Source of the DNA: Paenibacillus paridis
Lineage (GTDB): Bacteria > Bacillota > Bacilli > Paenibacillales > Paenibacillaceae
NCBI RefSeq assembly: GCF_006345825.1
Contig: NZ_VCIX01000087.1
Span: 202 to 64,201 of the forward strand
Direction: 5' to 3'
Length of the DNA stretch: 64,000 bases
Shown here: piece by piece, positions 61,627 through 64,000 of the stretch
Position numbering within the stretch: the stretch's first letter is position 1
Layout: every line of letters starts with the position of its first letter
The notes under the pieces: model-generated
Databases searched by the model: none
What the model was told of the DNA's origin: nothing
What the model saw: the letters and a program-made list of their open reading frames with translations, nothing else
Program-made: the position numbers and the translations under genes

Positions 61627-62460
61627 TTAACCTTTCGTCCCGCCTTGCAACCCAAAGCCTTTGGACATAAACTGCTGCGAGAGAACATACATTACGATCG
61701 ACGGCACGGCATAAAGGACGGAAAATGCGGCCAGCTTGCCGTACTCCACCATGCCGTACTGGCCAAAAAACTGATAAAGCTTCAAGGATGCCGGAAATTT
61801 CTCGGGCGATTGAAGCAAAATGTAGGGAACGAAAAAATTACCCCAGCTGCCGGAAAAGGTAAAAATGGCAACCGTGCATATCCCAGGCACCATTAATGGC
61901 GCGACAACTTTACGAATGCCTGCAAAAACAGAAGCGCCATCCACCCACGCCGCTTCCTCCAAATCATTCGGTACGGAGTCCATGAAGTTCTTCAACATCC
62001 AAATGCCATACGGTATGGAAGAAGCGACATAAAATAGAATGACTCCGAAAATATTGTCATATAATTTCAGGCTCAGAAACAATTGGTAGACCGGCACCAT
62101 GACCGCCGTAATCGGCAGCGAGGTCATAAATAATATGGTCAGCATAAACGACTTCTTAAACTTCAACTGGTAACGCGACAATGGATAGGCAGCAAGCAAA
62201 GCCAGCGCAACAACAAGAACAGCTTGGCCCAAGGACATAATTAGGCCAATCAAATAAGCGCGCTGATTGACGGGGCTGGTCATCACATCCGCATAGTTGG
62301 CCCCCGTAATCCGATTCGGCATTTTCAGAGACTGCATGGCATTCGCATCCACCGAGGCCACGAGAACCCATAGCAAAGGCAGAAGGAAACAGATCGCGAT
62401 CAGGACGAGTATCGTGTACGGTAAAATTCGGAAAATCGCTTTACGATGTTTCGCATTCAT
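61627..62460 (-). CDS. Carbohydrate ABC transporter permease (MalG-like)
   Basis: 277 aa, six helices. EAA loop NDLEEAAWVDGASVFAGIRKVVAPLMVPGI; ends FMSKGFGLQGGTKG. Inner-membrane subunit of a sugar importer with the next two genes upstream. AAGGAG 7 nt before the ATG. Confidence 0.9.
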   Translation of the reverse strand: MNAKHRKAIFRILPYTILVLIAICFLLPLLWVLVASVDANAMQSLKMPNRITGANYADVMTSPVNQRAYLIGLIMSLGQAVLVVALALLAAYPLSRYQLKFKKSFMLTILFMTSLPITAVMVPVYQLFLSLKLYDNIFGVILFYVASSIPYGIWMLKNFMDSVPNDLEEAAWVDGASVFAGIRKVVAPLMVPGICTVAIFTFSGSWGNFFVPYILLQSPEKFPASLKLYQFFGQYGMVEYGKLAAFSVLYAVPSIVMYVLSQQFMSKGFGLQGGTKG

Positions 62461-62479
62461 ACGAAGTCTCCTTGTCCAT

Positions 62480-63370
62480 TTACTCTTTCATCGAACGGAT
62501 ATAGAACAAACTCAGAACGACGCCAATCATGAGCAGAAGCAGGGAAATGGCCGTACCGTAGCCGAGCTGGTAATTGACGAAAGCCTGATTGTACATAAAG
62601 ATAGGCAGCGTTGTCGTTGAGGTGCCGGGTCCTCCTCCGGTCATGGCATAGATTAACCCAAATACCCCCAGCGTTTGCAGCGTAACGAGCATCATATTCG
62701 TTGTAATCGTATCTTTTATGTAGGGAAGAGTGATCCGCGTCAGCACCTGCCACCTTGAGGCTCCGTCCACCACAGCTGCCTCTTCGATTTCCGTCGGCAC
62801 ATCGTCCAGCGCCGCTTGGAAGACAAGCATAGAAAAGGCAGTTCCATGCCAAATGTTTGCTAAAATGATGGTCAGCATCGGAACGGTAAACAGCCAAGCA
62901 ACCTCAGTAAAGCCAAACGACGTAACGATAGCGTTAAGCGTTCCTTCATCGCCAAAAAAGCTGTAAAGGCAAAGGGCGCACACAATCTCGGGTGTCACCC
63001 AGCCCGCTAGCACAATGGTCCCGACCACACGACGAAACAGCTTGTTTTTGCGTTTCATCAGAAGAGCGATCAGAAATCCGAGCACCTGCTGGCCAATGAC
63101 GGCAGAGCCGATTAGAAATACTAGCGTGTTCCAAATGCTGACCCTAACTGTTGGGTCCTCAAACATGCGCACATAGTTGCTAATGCCCACAAATTTCAGT
63201 TCCTTCGCAGCCTCTCCCGTCAATGCAAGATTCGTAAAGGAATAAAAGAACGTTAACAAAATCGGATAAACAAAAAACACCAGCATAATGGCTATCGAAG
63301 GAATCAAGAAATAAAGCCAAGTGTACGTTTTTCTTTTCTTATAGAGAACATTACCTGCCAAGCTGCTCAT
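62480..63370 (-). CDS. Sugar ABC transporter permease (MalF/UgpA-like)
   Basis: 296 aa, six helices. First helix region LYFLIPSIAIMLVFFVYPILLTFFYSF and EAA loop TEIEEAAVVDGASRWQVLTRITLPYIKD. Partner of the MalG-like permease 19 bp downstream. GGAGGAG before the ATG. Confidence 0.9.
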   Translation of the reverse strand: MSSLAGNVLYKKRKTYTWLYFLIPSIAIMLVFFVYPILLTFFYSFTNLALTGEAAKELKFVGISNYVRMFEDPTVRVSIWNTLVFLIGSAVIGQQVLGFLIALLMKRKNKLFRRVVGTIVLAGWVTPEIVCALCLYSFFGDEGTLNAIVTSFGFTEVAWLFTVPMLTIILANIWHGTAFSMLVFQAALDDVPTEIEEAAVVDGASRWQVLTRITLPYIKDTITTNMMLVTLQTLGVFGLIYAMTGGGPGTSTTTLPIFMYNQAFVNYQLGYGTAISLLLLMIGVVLSLFYIRSMKE

Positions 63371-63402
63371 GCCCCGTTCTCCTCCCGCACGTTGAAAATC
63401 TA

Positions 63403-63451
63403 AAAAAAGCGGCTGCCCAAGCCAATTTTCTGATAAAGATTGGCTTGAGCA
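63403..63451 (-). terminator. Intercistronic hairpin between binding-protein and permease genes
   Basis: GCTCAAGCCAAT ... ATTGGCTTGGGC stem, then AGCCGC and TTTTTTT on the minus strand. Such partial terminators commonly keep binding-protein mRNA more abundant than permease mRNA. Confidence 0.6.
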
Positions 63452-63463
63452 TCCCCGTTTTCT

Positions 63464-64000
63464 CTATTTTTCCATCACATGGTCTTTGCCAACGATTCTT
63501 GTGACGTCCTGCGCATATTTTTGCATGGCATCGGCCGGAGATGTTCCCGTGGTGACGGCTTCCACCATCGTCTGGATTTGAGTAGACACCTCGGGATATT
63601 TATCCTGCGCTGGTCGGAATTCCGCATTTTTCAAATATTCCGTAGCAATTTCGTTAAATGGCAACTGCGTATAGCCAGGGTCCTTCGCAACATCGGCCCG
63701 CACCGTAATATTGCCTGTGGCAATGACGAGCTTCTGCGTATATTCCTTGCCAAGCGCGTATTTGATAAATTCCCATGCCTCATCCTTGTTTTGCGAATTG
63801 CTCGGAATCGACAGCGCCCAGCCGCCGGCCAGCGTAATCGATCCCGGCGCTTGCCCTTGGCTCGTCGGCATCGGAGCGAAGCCGAGCACATCCTTGTATT
63901 CCGGCCACGGCGAGGCGCCATCCTCAAAGTAATTGCCGGTAATCCATGAGCCGTCCAGCGAGATCGCAAGCTTGCCTTGCGGCAAATATTCGCGCGAAGC
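63464..64000 (-). CDS. Extracellular sugar-binding protein, C-terminal part
   Basis: The frame runs off the window end, so only the last ~178 residues are visible. KLAISLDGSWITGNYFEDG, ITLAGGWALSIPSNSQNKDEAWEFIKY and the C-terminal helix are typical of family-1 solute-binding proteins. It is the first visible gene of the importer operon; the signal peptide lies outside the window. Confidence 0.85.
   Translation of the reverse strand, partial: ASREYLPQGKLAISLDGSWITGNYFEDGASPWPEYKDVLGFAPMPTSQGQAPGSITLAGGWALSIPSNSQNKDEAWEFIKYALGKEYTQKLVIATGNITVRADVAKDPGYTQLPFNEIATEYLKNAEFRPAQDKYPEVSTQIQTMVEAVTTGTSPADAMQKYAQDVTRIVGKDHVMEK

Overview
The window looks like a chromosomal segment of a Paenibacillus-type soil Firmicute. 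This is an inference: there is no rRNA or housekeeping marker. It rests on about 50% G+C, strong AGGAGG-type ribosome binding sites, surface-layer-homology (SLH) proteins, sugar ABC importers made of two permeases plus a lipoprotein without an ATPase gene, large membrane-bound AraC-type regulators next to glycoside hydrolases, a MprF and an ECF vitamin transporter. No tRNA, rRNA, CRISPR array, transposase or phage gene was seen.

Layout. 0.2-5.0 kb: small efflux and redox modules with their own regulators (MarR + MFS pump; LysR divergent from an SDR and a DMT transporter). 5.3-9.3 kb: a small pentapeptide-like protein, mprF, and a squalene/phytoene-synthase-family enzyme. 9.6-17.2 kb (minus): a sugar operon encoding two permeases, a binding lipoprotein, an AraC-type sensor-regulator and a GH2 glucuronidase/galactosidase. 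18.1-19.6 kb: MarR + NmrA-type oxidoreductase. 19.7-40.2 kb: a plant-polysaccharide region with two large secreted beta-helix proteins (one free, one SLH-anchored), a coupled pair of an unassigned alpha/alpha-barrel protein and a GH2 enzyme, then a plus-strand set with a GH141-like beta-helix enzyme, a second AraC-type sensor and a second ABC importer. 40.4-47.1 kb: two TetR/MFS modules, a methyltransferase and a YdcF-type protein. 47.2-49.9 kb: molybdate uptake (modA, modB) with a divergent HTH/periplasmic-binding-like regulator. 50-55 kb: MarR, a long UbiD-family decarboxylase, a secreted chitin-type LPMO and a nitroreductase. 55.3-61.5 kb (minus): a cobalamin-riboswitch operon. 61.6-64 kb: a third sugar ABC importer, cut by the window end.

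The most striking unit is 55.3-61.5 kb. A B12 riboswitch with a clear terminator precedes genes for an SLH-anchored alpha/alpha-toroid protein, a membrane-anchored DUF4430 protein, and the T, double-A and S parts of an ECF transporter. Toroid plus DUF4430 is the domain pair of animal intrinsic factor and transcobalamin, here split into two surface proteins. I infer a cell-surface B12 capture and import system.

Regulation is unusually legible. Matched palindromes recur at regulator and target promoters (GTTTGAATTCAAAC at 1.6/2.15 kb; AGTTAAG-N2-CTTAACT at 18.1/18.6 kb; ACTTA-N8-TAAGT at 40.4/41.8 kb), and two copies of a TTGTTTCATATGAAACAA palindrome sit before the nitroreductase with no obvious partner regulator. 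Non-coding stretches hold a degenerate intergenic repeat family (5.1, 17.5, 41.2 kb) and a 9-bp microsatellite (41.5 kb).
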